A DNA stretch of 54,597 nt from Photobacterium galatheae (GCF_000695255.1 NZ_JMIB01000040.1:1-54597), one strand, 5' to 3'. Shown: positions 43,758 to 53,456, numbered from the stretch's first letter. Made by a program: numbers and translations. The notes: a model not told the origin generated them from the sequence alone.

Positions 43758-44672
43758 TTACAACCAGCGCTTTTGACCCGTAAAGGTCACAGACAACCAT
43801 GTGTCCCCTAACTCTCCCTTCAACTTATCCCAAAGTAACTGGCGAATTTTATCCTGACGTTTTGTTGTCCAGTACTGATCATCTTTCACGAGAATATTAA
43901 TCTCTAAATCGTACTGACGTCCGGTTTTGGCAAAATGATGCGTATAGTCATCGAAATGATATTGCTTCGATAAGTCTTCAATCACACGATTCACGCTGGA
44001 CTGTACCTTATCATGGGGTGCAACCAGCAGGACTTCCCGAATATTTCGGCGAAGAACCTTAATCGGTAGTACAGAAGCCGCAATCGCCATGGCAGATACC
44101 AGAATCGGGTCGACGTAGGCATTCCAGTGAGAATAGCCTAATTTATCAAACACCATGACCAGCATAAAACCGACTAAAATTGCGGCACTCAAGATACCAT
44201 CGACCAACCATTCCTGTGAGTCGACCCGAACCAGTTCAGAGTCTTCCTTACGGGCAATGTAGGTTTCCGTGAAGTAAATACCAAAACAGCAAATGGTCGA
44301 CAAAATTGCATACACCATTGCATGTTCCAAGACAACTTCATGGCCACCATTGACAATGGTTTGCACACCACTGGCGAGTGCAAACAAACAGGTTACCAAG
44401 ATGAGCAAGCCATTGACGACATTGATCAAAGGTTCGATGTGGGCGTAACCAAACTGGAAGTGGTCATCGTCCGGTCTTGAGACCAGGTAAGCGGTATACA
44501 GACTCAGGCCTGTCATACCCATACTCAGAAATGAAAACATACCATCAAGAAGGATCGCACTCGATCCAACGTACAGCCCATAACCAATACCCAGGGTGGC
44601 AAGGAGAACCGTACCGGCAAGAGACATTTTCAATGCCAGACGTTCCTTACTAACTTTACGGCAAGTCGCCAT
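43758..44672 (-). CDS. Cation diffusion facilitator (CDF) family transporter
   Basis: A 304-residue membrane protein with six TM helices and a C-terminal cytoplasmic domain (about 210-304). DDDHFQFGYAHIEPL (68-82) is the CDF loop signature. Transport-site residues differ from the Zn2+ exporter YiiP: TM2 has D43 and Ser47 instead of two Asp, and TM5 has Glu154 and Asp158 instead of His/Asp. Metal specificity therefore cannot be assumed. A very strong ribosome binding site (AAGGAGG, 5 nt from the ATG) is present. Monocistronic with a bidirectional terminator. Confidence 0.88.
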   Translation of the reverse strand: MATCRKVSKERLALKMSLAGTVLLATLGIGYGLYVGSSAILLDGMFSFLSMGMTGLSLYTAYLVSRPDDDHFQFGYAHIEPLINVVNGLLILVTCLFALASGVQTIVNGGHEVVLEHAMVYAILSTICCFGIYFTETYIARKEDSELVRVDSQEWLVDGILSAAILVGFMLVMVFDKLGYSHWNAYVDPILVSAMAIAASVLPIKVLRRNIREVLLVAPHDKVQSSVNRVIEDLSKQYHFDDYTHHFAKTGRQYDLEINILVKDDQYWTTKRQDKIRQLLWDKLKGELGDTWLSVTFTGQKRWL

Positions 44673-44782
44673 AAATTCCTCCTTTTATATCTCTAATTAA
44701 CATACATAAATTGTCTGCCTGATGGTTAGTCAACCATGCCAGCATGACGGCTTGATGAACCTGAACAGCCAATCAACTGTCT

Positions 44783-45223
44783 TCAGCTCAGTGTTTCTTC
44801 CAGCCACTTCAGAAAGGCTGGTTTACGTAATGCGGTGTTCAAAGCAGCTTGCTGCTTACCTTTTCTGAAAACCAGAACAGTTGGAACACCTCTGATTCTG
44901 TATCGCTTTGCCAGTTCAGGATGCTGATTCACATTCACGCGGGCAAAACGATATTGTTTCTTTTGTTGAGCGACTTGCTCGACCACAGGCTTAAATGCCT
45001 GACAAGGCGCGCAGCGATTTCCCCAAAATGTCACCACAATAGGCTTAGGGCTTTGAATCAATGCAGCAAAGTTGCGACTGTCAGCTTCAACCGGCCTGCC
45101 ATCTAATACAGCTTTGGAACAATGTGGACAGGTGACAGTGTTTGATAAAGAAGTGGTTTGCAATGATACGTTTTGCTGACAATGCGGGCAGCTCACATTA
45201 AAACTCGGCATGTTTTTCTTCAT
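44783..45223 (-). CDS. trxC: Thioredoxin 2 (TrxC)
   Basis: 146 residues: an N-terminal zinc ribbon with two Cys pairs (CPHC at 12-15 and CPHC at 32-35), then a thioredoxin domain (about 48-145). The redox site is CAPC (71-74) in FWGNRCAPC rather than the usual WCGPC; GVPTVLVF carries the conserved cis-Pro. The zinc ribbon identifies it as TrxC, an oxidative-stress thioredoxin. The upstream 27 bp contain an inverted repeat (TACTAA/TTAGTA at 45223-45250) overlapping the start, with no OxyR match. A second ATG at 45211 is possible. Confidence 0.9.
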   Translation of the reverse strand: MKKNMPSFNVSCPHCQQNVSLQTTSLSNTVTCPHCSKAVLDGRPVEADSRNFAALIQSPKPIVVTFWGNRCAPCQAFKPVVEQVAQQKKQYRFARVNVNQHPELAKRYRIRGVPTVLVFRKGKQQAALNTALRKPAFLKWLEETLS

Positions 45224-45374
45224 ACTAAACCAACTTTCAGGTGGTTAGTAAACCCTCAGGCAGAAATTTTCCAGCAGTATATCACAACTGGATGAAAGCC
45301 CAGCACAGTGTATCCGCTTGCACAAACGACGATATTATCAATCAAACGCACTGCTCTCTAGGCATCCACGCCGA

Positions 45375-45839
45375 TTAAAAATCCGTTCGCTGAAGCTGCA
45401 ACCTTTCAATATCGCTAAAGAAAGAGATAATTTTTGCCCGGCTGACACTGTACATAAACTCAGAGCCGTCACACATTTCGGCATCAGCCAGCTTTATCTC
45501 GGGTGATTTCATCTGCATAAACTCACAAGCTGCCTGCCGCTCACAGGCAAGATCCCGCTCTTTATTCAGCGTTTTCCAATAATTTGCAAAATGATTCAAT
45601 GCGCTATCGAGTTGCCGGTAGTTCTCTGTTGTCAGCTCTGGCTGAAGAACCTTCAGTTCCTTTTTACGCTCAGAAAGAAACACATTGAAACTGCTGGCAT
45701 AATTATCAACAACTGAATGGTCATAGCATGTCTGCTGCACATACCTCTCCTGCTGCGCGTAAATGTTCGCATTCTGCGAAGAACAGGCAGAGCCAGCAAA
45801 GCATGCAACAAAAGCAATCAGTGACAACTTCATTTTCAC
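45375..45839 (-). CDS. Predicted lipoprotein of unknown function
   Basis: 154 residues. The signal sequence MKMKLSLIAFVACFAGSACS contains a lipobox-like GSAC, predicting lipidation at Cys19. The mature part is helical, with four more Cys (about 38, 99, 105, 122) that could form two disulfides in the periplasm. No family was recognised. Second start (Met3) possible. Monocistronic. Confidence 0.75.
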   Translation of the reverse strand: MKMKLSLIAFVACFAGSACSSQNANIYAQQERYVQQTCYDHSVVDNYASSFNVFLSERKKELKVLQPELTTENYRQLDSALNHFANYWKTLNKERDLACERQAACEFMQMKSPEIKLADAEMCDGSEFMYSVSRAKIISFFSDIERLQLQRTDF

Positions 45840-45990
45840 TCACTTCTGGCAGTAAAAACACGGGAAGCGTGGTACTAAATTGACTTCCCGTACGACAATC
45901 CAAAGTATGAGTGAAATTCATACAGCACAATGTTCAAAGTCTGCGATTTCTCAGGAGTAAGACAAATGTATGCAGACTGAGTTCAGTCAT

Positions 45991-46446
45991 CTAACTCATC
46001 TCACTGGCGGAAGCCTCGACGAAAACCTCATCACCAAGTTTGATATCCCCGCCAGAAAGCACACGACAGCAAACACCGCCACGCCATTCAGGCTTCAACG
46101 CCTGTGTCATTCCCTGAAATTGTTCATCCATGCGTGGGCAAGGATCAGTCTCTCGCGTGATCTGCAAACGTAGTGTCCCAATCGTGATGACATCTCCGAC
46201 ATTGGCCTGCGAAAAACGAGTCCCTTCCACCAGTAAATTCGCCCGCCGGATGGTCCACGGCAATTGCTCTCCAACCTCTTTGCATGCATCCAGCCAGGAG
46301 TCCAAAGTCAGCACAGTGACCTGACGTTTGCCTGGTTTACCGCGGAAATCCCCTTTAACTCCATTTTCCTGCGATACATTAATTTGTTCCAGCTCTTCCA
46401 TCACAGCACGTGACGCTTTTCGTCTGGCAATTCCTATCAGCTTCAT
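45991..46446 (-). CDS. MOSC-domain protein
   Basis: 151 residues covering one MOSC domain. GDFRGKPGKRQVTVLTLDSW, RRANLLVEG, and CPRMDEQF followed by RGGVCCRVLSGGDIKLGDEV match the family, with the conserved Cys near residue 126-127. MOSC proteins (as in MOCOS C-terminus and YiiM) bind molybdenum cofactor or sulfur carriers. YiiM-type proteins reduce N-hydroxylated bases; whether this one does is unknown. Monocistronic. Confidence 0.88.
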   Translation of the reverse strand: MKLIGIARRKASRAVMEELEQINVSQENGVKGDFRGKPGKRQVTVLTLDSWLDACKEVGEQLPWTIRRANLLVEGTRFSQANVGDVITIGTLRLQITRETDPCPRMDEQFQGMTQALKPEWRGGVCCRVLSGGDIKLGDEVFVEASASEMS

Positions 46447-46690
46447 CCAAAAATCTCCCTTTCAACCTCAGAATAGCAGCACAATTCACTAGAATAATTC
46501 ATGCTGTACCGAATTCTTTACTCTGTTAACCGTCTGCTTTTGAAGCAAGTTTTAACACTTTGATTACAATTATAAGTGCTTTAGCAAACCAAGAATTTAC
46601 AAACACATACTATGCAACGCCAGCAATGAGCTATCAACCACTATGAATTTGCTGCTCAACAATTCCGGGCAGCTCAAAAAGGAGCTTGAT

Positions 46691-47779
46691 ATGAATGTTC
46701 AAGCCTTAAGTATGCACCGATATTTAGACTTTCAGGGGCAACTGACTGCGCCACTACCGGCATGGGCAGATATTGTCACTCTGCAGGGTTTTTATCGCGA
46801 TATGGTGCTGACCAGGGTTTATGACAACAAAGCAGTCGCACTTCAGCGCACCGGGAAACTGGGCACGTATCCTTCCCATCTGGGCTCTGAAGCCATTGGG
46901 ATTGCAATGGGCCGCGCGCTGAAAAAAGACGATGTCTTTATTCCCTATTACAGAGATATGCCTGCCATGTGGGCACGTGGGATAGCGATGGAAAAGAACC
47001 TGCAATACTGGGGCGGCGACGAGCGAGGCAGTGATTTTTCCTTTGACGACCGCCACTGCCGCGACCTGCCCTTCTGTGTACCGATTGCAACACAATGTAC
47101 GCATGCGGTTGGCGTGGCTGCTGCCTTGAAAATTCAGGGGGGTCATCATGCCGCTTTAGTCACCTGTGGTGACGGTGGGACATCAAAAGGAGATTTCCTG
47201 GAGTCAATTAACTGTGCTGGCGCCTGGAACATTCCCCTGGTCTTTGTCATTAACAACAACCAGTGGGCAATTTCCGTCCCCCGGAAATTACAGTGTGGCG
47301 CGGAGTTCCTGTCAGACAAAGCAAAAGGCGCTGGGATTCCCGGCATGACTGTGGATGGCAATGACATTATTGCCATGTACGACGCCATCATGAAAAGTCT
47401 GGATCGCGCCCGCAAAGGCAAAGGCGCAACCCTGATCGAGGCGGTCAGCTATCGTCTGAGCGATCATACAACGGCTGATGATGCCAGTCGGTATCGCAAT
47501 GAAGATGAACTTCAGCAGGCCTGGCAATATGAACCGATCAAGCGTCTGAAAACATTTTTAATGGCGCAAGGCGCGTGGTCAGACGAAGAAGAAAAAGCCT
47601 GGCAGGCCCAATGTCGGCAGGAAGTCGAAAAAGCGGTCGAACGGTATCTTGCAATGACGCCACAGCCACCTGAGTCTGCGTTTGATTATCTTTACGAAGA
47701 GCCGACGGAAGAAATCCGTCCGCAACGAGATGCCATTATCAATAAAGCAATGCGTATGCAGGGAGGCCACCATGGCTGA
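46691..47779 (+). CDS. 2-oxoacid dehydrogenase E1 component, alpha subunit
   Basis: 362 residues from the ATG at 46691, with AAAGGAG 7 nt upstream; the open frame before it is not supported. ThDP-binding motif GDGGTSKGDF followed by INNNQWAIS, and the phosphorylation-loop-like RLSDHTTADDASRY, all typical of PDH/BCKDH E1 alpha. With E1 beta it decarboxylates pyruvate or branched-chain 2-oxoacids and acylates the lipoyl group of E2. The start of a three-gene rightward operon. Substrate choice between PDH-like and BCKDH-like is not decidable by eye. Confidence 0.93.
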   Translation: MNVQALSMHRYLDFQGQLTAPLPAWADIVTLQGFYRDMVLTRVYDNKAVALQRTGKLGTYPSHLGSEAIGIAMGRALKKDDVFIPYYRDMPAMWARGIAMEKNLQYWGGDERGSDFSFDDRHCRDLPFCVPIATQCTHAVGVAAALKIQGGHHAALVTCGDGGTSKGDFLESINCAGAWNIPLVFVINNNQWAISVPRKLQCGAEFLSDKAKGAGIPGMTVDGNDIIAMYDAIMKSLDRARKGKGATLIEAVSYRLSDHTTADDASRYRNEDELQQAWQYEPIKRLKTFLMAQGAWSDEEEKAWQAQCRQEVEKAVERYLAMTPQPPESAFDYLYEEPTEEIRPQRDAIINKAMRMQGGHHG

Positions 47780-48755
47780 GATTACCATGCTCGAAGCGGT
47801 CAATTTAGCCCTGCATCATGAGATGGAAAAAGATTCGGATGTCATCGTTCTGGGCGAAGATGTCGGTGACAATGGCGGCGTTTTCCGCGCGACGGTTGGG
47901 CTCAAACAGAAATTTGGGCTGAAACGTGTCATCGATACCCCGCTGGCTGAAGCATTGATCGGGGGCGTTGCTGTTGGCATGGCCAGCCAGGGATTAAGAC
48001 CTGTGGCCGAGTTCCAGTTTCAGGGGTTTGTCTTCCCTGCGCTGGAGCATTTAATGTGTCATGCAGCCCGCTTGCGGAACAGAACAAGAGGACGACTCAC
48101 CTGCCCTGCTGTTTTCAGAGCACCTTTTGGTGGCGGAATTCACGCGCCAGAGCACCACTCCGAAAGCATTGAAACAATTTTCGCGCACACACCGGGGTTA
48201 AAAGTCGTGATTCCGTCCTCGCCCAAAAGAGCCTACGGCTTACTGCTGGCGGCGATTCGCAGTAATGATCCCGTCATGTTTTTTGAGCCAAAACGCATCT
48301 ACCGGACCGTGAAATCGGAGGTCATTGACAATGGTGAAGCTCTGCCACTGGATACGTGCTTCACACTTCGAAAGGGCCGGGATTTAACGTTAGTCACCTG
48401 GGGAGCCTGTGTCGTTGAGTCACTTCAGGCGGTCAATGAACTCTCCAAAATGGGCATCGAAGCGGAAGTGATCGATCTGGCGTCGATTAAGCCAATTGAC
48501 ATCAATACCATTGTGGCCTCACTTGAAAAAACCGGCAGGCTGCTGGTGGTTCATGAGGCCAGTAAAACCTGCGGAGTTGGCGCTGAACTCATTGCGCAGG
48601 TCTCAGAAAAAGCCATGTGTCTTCTGAAAGCGCCCCCTATCCGGGTCACTGGAATGGACACAGTCATGCCGTACTACCGCAATGAAGACTATTTCATGAT
48701 TAATAAAGAAGACATCATGATTGCGGCTAAACAACTTGTGGAGGGGTGGAAATGA
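47772..48755 (+). CDS. 2-oxoacid dehydrogenase E1 component, beta subunit
   Basis: 327 residues from the ATG at 47772 (GGGAGG 5 nt upstream), overlapping the E1 alpha stop by 8 bp. Transketolase-like pyrimidine domain with VIVLGEDVGDNGGVFRAT and DTPLAEALIGGVAVGMA; the C-terminal domain has LVTWGACVVESLQAV and ASIKPIDINTI. It forms the heterotetramer with E1 alpha. The ATGA overlap with E2 couples the next step. Confidence 0.94.
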   Translation: MAEITMLEAVNLALHHEMEKDSDVIVLGEDVGDNGGVFRATVGLKQKFGLKRVIDTPLAEALIGGVAVGMASQGLRPVAEFQFQGFVFPALEHLMCHAARLRNRTRGRLTCPAVFRAPFGGGIHAPEHHSESIETIFAHTPGLKVVIPSSPKRAYGLLLAAIRSNDPVMFFEPKRIYRTVKSEVIDNGEALPLDTCFTLRKGRDLTLVTWGACVVESLQAVNELSKMGIEAEVIDLASIKPIDINTIVASLEKTGRLLVVHEASKTCGVGAELIAQVSEKAMCLLKAPPIRVTGMDTVMPYYRNEDYFMINKEDIMIAAKQLVEGWK

Positions 48756-49912
48756 AATCTTTTTCCTTACCGGATCTTGGTGAAGGACTCGCTGAATCTG
48801 AAATTATCGAATGGCATGTCAAGGTCGGCGACGTTGTCGAAGTTGATCAGGTCGTCCTGACGGTTGAAACGGCGAAAGCCACCGTCGAGGTGCCTGCGCC
48901 ATACAGTGGCACCATCGTCAGCCGACACGGCAATGAAGGGGATGTGATTTCTATCGGCAGTCTGCTGATGGAAATTGACGAAACCAATTCTGCCGATACA
49001 GAAAATCAGGAAAAACAAGTCGCGGCAAAAAGTAAACAACGTGCTGATGCAGCGACGGTTGTCGGCAGCGTCTCCCATCAATCTCACAGCGTGAATGTCG
49101 ATGAGTTTTGGGTCGGCAGCCAAGTGAAACCATCCGCCGAGCATATCAGCGCACTGCCTTCTGCGCGTGCACTGGCTCAGAAGCTCGGTGTGAACCTCCA
49201 GAAAATCACAGGCAGCGGCGCAGATGGCATCATTATTGATGCGGATGTTTACCATGCTTGTGATCAACAGTTACCCGGAACGGAAGTCCTGAAAGGTGCC
49301 CGCCGCACAATGGTCGGCAGCATGACGGAATCCCACCAGCAGATCGCTGCAGTCACGATCACAGAGGAAGCCCTGCTGGATAAATGGCCTAAAGGGGAAG
49401 ATATTACCGCGCGTTTAATTCAGGCTGTGGTCAGTGCCTGTGAACAGGAACCGGCAATGAATGCCTGGTTTGATGCTGAAACCATGACCCGCTGCGTTCA
49501 CCACAAAGTCAACATCGGGATTGCAGTTGACAGCCCGCATGGTCTCTATGTCCCAGTGCTGAAAGACGCGGGCACTCTGAATCCGAAAGCCATTCGGCAA
49601 TGGATTAATGAAACTGCCGAAAGCATTCGGGCCAGAAAAGTGGGCCGGGAAGAATTCCAGCACGCGACGATTACGCTCTCTAATTTCGGGGCCATTGCTG
49701 GCATCTATGCAACACCGGTAGTGACACCCCCTCAGGTCGCCATTGTGGGAGCGGGACGCCTGATTGAAAAACTGATTCTGGTCAATCATAAGCCCGTTTC
49801 GGTCAGAGCCATGCCGCTGTCAGTAACATTTGACCACAGAGCCTGTACTGGCGGCGAAGCGGCCCGATTTGTCAAAGCAATCGTCGAACATCTCTCGAAA
49901 CCTCACGGTTAA
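48752..49912 (+). CDS. 2-oxoacid dehydrogenase E2 (dihydrolipoamide acyltransferase), altered active site
   Basis: 386 residues. One lipoyl domain (1-80) with lipoylated Lys42 in VETAKATVEV, a linker, a peripheral subunit-binding domain (about 135-170, SARALAQKLGVNLQKITGSG), and the acyltransferase core (about 180-386). The catalytic motif, normally DHRxxDG, reads DHRACTGG (361-368): the His is present but the Asp is Thr. The general-base/acid partner is thus missing. Single lipoyl domain and short linkers suggest the BCKDH-like class. No E3 gene is in the operon; a shared lipoamide dehydrogenase is assumed. Confidence 0.9.
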   Translation: MKSFSLPDLGEGLAESEIIEWHVKVGDVVEVDQVVLTVETAKATVEVPAPYSGTIVSRHGNEGDVISIGSLLMEIDETNSADTENQEKQVAAKSKQRADAATVVGSVSHQSHSVNVDEFWVGSQVKPSAEHISALPSARALAQKLGVNLQKITGSGADGIIIDADVYHACDQQLPGTEVLKGARRTMVGSMTESHQQIAAVTITEEALLDKWPKGEDITARLIQAVVSACEQEPAMNAWFDAETMTRCVHHKVNIGIAVDSPHGLYVPVLKDAGTLNPKAIRQWINETAESIRARKVGREEFQHATITLSNFGAIAGIYATPVVTPPQVAIVGAGRLIEKLILVNHKPVSVRAMPLSVTFDHRACTGGEAARFVKAIVEHLSKPHG

Positions 49913-49938
49913 AGCACGTCTGATACCGTAATCACAAA

Positions 49939-49960
49939 CAGGCCAGCAATTGCTGGCCTG
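49939..49960. terminator. Bidirectional terminator, E2/helicase
   Basis: An 11-bp inverted pair, CAGGCCAGCAA (49939-49949) and TTGCTGGCCTG (49950-49960), a perfect palindrome between convergent stops. The T-tract is weak on both sides. Confidence 0.7.
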
Positions 49961-49988
49961 TCGCGATTTCGTCACCGGAGGTTGCACT

Positions 49989-51326
49989 TTATTCTTCCGA
50001 AGGTGCTGCCGGTTTTTTCTTTTTCGGCATGAAGACGTTATCCCCGACTGCCATATTGTCGTAAAAGCGCTTATCCAGTTTCTTCTTCGGTTTCGCCGCT
50101 ACTTTACGTTCAGCTTGCTGAGGCTTGGCCTTTGCATTTTTCTTCGGCGTAAATTTCTTCTTCGGCGCAGGTTTCAGACCTTTAAATTTCCCTTCCAGCC
50201 CTTCAAGGACTGTGAACGTAATTTTCTTCTGCAGGAAAGCTTCAACATTCTTGAAACTCTTCCAGTCTTTCGGGCCAACCAGAGAAACCGCATCTCCCTT
50301 GTTCCCCGCACGACCAGTACGACCAATCCGGTGAACATATTCTTCAGCGTGTTTCGGCATATCGAAGTTAATCACATGCGACACTTTACTGATATCCAGG
50401 CCGCGTGATGCAACATCTGTCGTCACCAGAATCTTATGTGCATTTCGTTCGAATTGGCTCATGATGCTGTTGCGCTGAGGCTGAGTCAGATTCCCGCTCA
50501 AAGCCACCGCTTTCAGTTTACGCTCATTCAGCAAAGCCGTCAGGCGATCCGTATCTTCCCGGGTTGCCGTAAAGATGATCACCTGATCGTAGTTTTCCTG
50601 CTCCAGCAGACGATCCAGGATCGCTTGCTTATGATCCAAGTGATCACACAGCATGAATCGCTGCTCAATATCACCATGATCCTGTGCCGCATGACCGACC
50701 GCAATCCGTTTCGGGTCTTTCAGCATTTCTGAAGCGATGTCGATCACTTGCGGATCATCCAGCGTCGCAGAGAACATCATGGTCTGACGGCTGCGGTGAT
50801 CGGCAGCCTGATGAATTTTACGCAACTGTGGGGCAAAACCCAGATCCAGCATCCGGTCTGCTTCATCCAGAATCAGCATTTCCAGACCGTTCAGATAAGT
50901 ACTTTTATGTTCCAGATGATCAGCCAGACGTCCCGGCGTCGCCACAACGAACATCGGATCTTTTCGCAAAGCTTTCACCTGGTCATTGAAGTTTTCACCG
51001 CCCACAATGAGAGCACTATCGTAAGGGGTACCAGCATTCAGCATGCGAAGATGCGTATAAACCTGCTTCGCCAGTTCACGGGTTGGCGCCAGGATCACAA
51101 CACGGGGATCACGCTTGGTGAAAGGTTTGCCACGATACATACGCTGCATCGCAGGCAACAGGAATGCCAGTGTTTTACCGGAACCGGTCTTCGAGGAAGC
51201 CAGCAAGTCCTTTCCAGCAATCGCTACGGGAATCGCTTGTTGCTGGACTTCCGTCGCCTGCTCAAAGGCCATGTGATTTAATTTTTTCAACAGTCGCTGG
51301 TCAAGCCCAAGATCTTTAAAGTGCAA
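49989..51326 (-). CDS. DEAD-box RNA helicase
   Basis: 445 residues from a TTG at 51326, supported by CGGAG 6-7 nt upstream; there is no ATG in a good position, and the Q-motif region begins right there (LHFKDLGLDQRLLKKL). RecA1 has ASSKTGSGKT, PTRELA, TPGR, DEAD and SAT; RecA2 has VTTDVASRGLD and HRIGRTGR. The C-terminal 70 residues are Lys-rich (KKKFTPKKNAKAKP and similar), a likely RNA-binding tail. It probably acts in ribosome assembly or mRNA turnover, particularly in the cold. Closest to the RhlE/SrmB group, but not assigned to one. Confidence 0.92.
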   Translation of the reverse strand: MHFKDLGLDQRLLKKLNHMAFEQATEVQQQAIPVAIAGKDLLASSKTGSGKTLAFLLPAMQRMYRGKPFTKRDPRVVILAPTRELAKQVYTHLRMLNAGTPYDSALIVGGENFNDQVKALRKDPMFVVATPGRLADHLEHKSTYLNGLEMLILDEADRMLDLGFAPQLRKIHQAADHRSRQTMMFSATLDDPQVIDIASEMLKDPKRIAVGHAAQDHGDIEQRFMLCDHLDHKQAILDRLLEQENYDQVIIFTATREDTDRLTALLNERKLKAVALSGNLTQPQRNSIMSQFERNAHKILVTTDVASRGLDISKVSHVINFDMPKHAEEYVHRIGRTGRAGNKGDAVSLVGPKDWKSFKNVEAFLQKKITFTVLEGLEGKFKGLKPAPKKKFTPKKNAKAKPQQAERKVAAKPKKKLDKRFYDNMAVGDNVFMPKKKKPAAPSEE

Positions 51327-51482
51327 AGTATTGCTCCGGTAAAACGCTCTAACACAAAGAAAATCCCCGCTGCACACCTGTGACATGGCTCACAACGGGG
51401 ATGAAATTTAGCGGCGGATTATACCATACTTCTCAGGCTTGACCACGACTTGATTTCAAGGCATTACATTCAATCAAACAGA

Positions 51483-53441
51483 TCAGAAAGCAATATCCAG
51501 GCCCAGCCAGTAACGGCGTCCGTCTTCAATATACTCGTGATCTTCATAGGTCACTTCTTTATCGAATACGTTATAAATCGCAGCCTTCAACTTGGCCTGA
51601 TCGGTCAACTGATAACCGATGCCTAAATCCACGAAGGTATAGGCTGGTTCCGTGATGGTTGAGCTGGACGGTGTGGTCACCGGATCATTCTCCTTGCCAC
51701 GGTAAGTCACTTTCAGCCACTGGTTCAGTTTGTCCGTTGCCTGCCAGTCTGTACCCAGGGTTGCCAAATGAACAGGCAACTGGTTCAGTGGCCGGCCTTT
51801 GTACTCACCGGATTTCTGTTCTGAGTCGGTGTAGGTATAAGACGCATTTGCCTGCAGACTTTCTGTCAGATACATGCCATAGCTGAGTTCAACACCCTGT
51901 GTTGTTGCCTCATCAATGTTGACCTGATAGGTCGGATCAGCACCAAACTGGTTGGGGCCGTCTGTACATATTGATGCCGGACAGGCCACACGAGTGATTT
52001 TATCTTCGAACTGGTTATAGAACACTGTCAGGCTGAACACTGTGTTGTCCAGTGATGAATAAATCATCGACAGCTCTGTATTGACAGAGGTTTCCGGTTT
52101 CAGATCCGGGTTGCCGTAAATGTTCCCGCCCCGGCTGACACGGCCCCAGTCAGGCGTGATATCGCGCAGCGTTGGTGAACGGTAGCCTGTTGACACCCCC
52201 CCTTTGAACGTCCAGTCATCCGTTGCTCGCCAGACACCATAAGCGCGTGGGCTGAAATGGCTGCCGAAATTATCATCATCGTCAACCCGTCCGCCAAGTG
52301 TCAGCGAGAAACTGTCACTCAAACGCCATTCATCTTCAAGGAACACCGCCCATTGCTGATTGCTGATATGGGTTCGGTCTGAGACCTGATTCGTGGTTTT
52401 ATCATCCAGCTCAGCATCGTTAAACTCTGCCCCGGTCACCAGCAGATGATTGCTCACCGGGATCACCCAACTGGACTTCACCAGCGTATTCACTTCCTCA
52501 ATCTGACGACTGTAGTTTTTATTCATTTCACGCTGGACATCTGTGGTCGAGGTTGCAAAACCCCAGTTTCCCTGATGGGTGATCGCTGCATAGGTACGGC
52601 GATACTCATCTTCAGAATCTTCACATCCACCACGACAACCTTCGGTTGGAACCGATTTTCCAACCGTTCCTGTGCGGTTCTGCTCTGAAGCTCCCAGTTC
52701 CAGAATCAGCTGATGACTGTCGTTGAGGCTGTACAGCAGTTTGGAAGTTACACTGCGCAAGTCTTTATCTTCAAAACCGTGGGGGATTTCATCTTCATCA
52801 CGTTGTGTGACCTGACCGTACAACTGCATTCCTAGCTTGTCACTGCCAAGCGGACCATTCAAAAAGAAGTTTGCACTGTTCTGATCCCCAGACTGACGGT
52901 TCTCCTGAAAGATGGTGTCGAGCTGAACATTCCCCGACCAGGTTTGATCAAATTTACGGGTAATAATATTGATGACACCACCAATGGCATCAGAGCCGTA
53001 CAGCGTCGACATCGGGCCGCGAATCACCTCAATCCGCTCAATGGCCTGAAGCGGTGGCACCCAACCCTGTTCAATACCAGAACTGTCACTGTTCGGACGC
53101 GTCTGACGTGAGGTCTGACGCTTGCCGTCGACCAGAATCAGCGTATATTTCGCGCCCATGCCACGAATGCTGATGTCAGTATTCCCACCCCCGCCAGTGA
53201 CAACCACGCCAGGAACATCCCGCAATGCATCGGTGAGATCTCGGTAATAACGTTTCTCAAGATCGTCACGGGTAATCACACTGATACTGGCTGGTGCATC
53301 GGTCTGAACCTGCTCAAAACCTGAGGCGGTCACCACCATGGTTTCTGTGAACGCATTCTGCTCTTGCGCCTGTACTGACGAACTGATTGCCGCTGCAACA
53401 GCCAGACTGACGGGCAGAAACACAGGGATACGACTGGACAT
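51483..53441 (-). CDS. irgA: TonB-dependent siderophore receptor IrgA
   Basis: 652 residues from the ATG at 53441 (AGGAG 7 nt upstream), the same length as V. cholerae IrgA. Signal peptide ends VQA; TonB box ETMVVTAS; plug domain (about 45-150) with RDVPGVVVTGGGGNTDISIR; 22-stranded barrel ending in the aromatic outer-membrane signal RRYWLGLDIAF. A stretch near residue 100 (LVDGKRQTSRQTRPNSD) matches IrgA almost exactly. It imports enterobactin-type catechol siderophores. A Fur-like box overlaps the leader, and irgB diverges. Confidence 0.94.
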   Translation of the reverse strand: MSSRIPVFLPVSLAVAAAISSSVQAQEQNAFTETMVVTASGFEQVQTDAPASISVITRDDLEKRYYRDLTDALRDVPGVVVTGGGGNTDISIRGMGAKYTLILVDGKRQTSRQTRPNSDSSGIEQGWVPPLQAIERIEVIRGPMSTLYGSDAIGGVINIITRKFDQTWSGNVQLDTIFQENRQSGDQNSANFFLNGPLGSDKLGMQLYGQVTQRDEDEIPHGFEDKDLRSVTSKLLYSLNDSHQLILELGASEQNRTGTVGKSVPTEGCRGGCEDSEDEYRRTYAAITHQGNWGFATSTTDVQREMNKNYSRQIEEVNTLVKSSWVIPVSNHLLVTGAEFNDAELDDKTTNQVSDRTHISNQQWAVFLEDEWRLSDSFSLTLGGRVDDDDNFGSHFSPRAYGVWRATDDWTFKGGVSTGYRSPTLRDITPDWGRVSRGGNIYGNPDLKPETSVNTELSMIYSSLDNTVFSLTVFYNQFEDKITRVACPASICTDGPNQFGADPTYQVNIDEATTQGVELSYGMYLTESLQANASYTYTDSEQKSGEYKGRPLNQLPVHLATLGTDWQATDKLNQWLKVTYRGKENDPVTTPSSSTITEPAYTFVDLGIGYQLTDQAKLKAAIYNVFDKEVTYEDHEYIEDGRRYWLGLDIAF

Positions 53442-53456
53442 CAATATTCTCCTAAA

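Noticed and set aside
45223..45250. OxyR site at trxC
   Set aside because: Symmetric repeat present but does not match the OxyR spacing pattern.
47682..47771. N-terminal extension of E1 beta
   Set aside because: Lies inside E1 alpha; a strong ribosome binding site marks the ATG at 47772.
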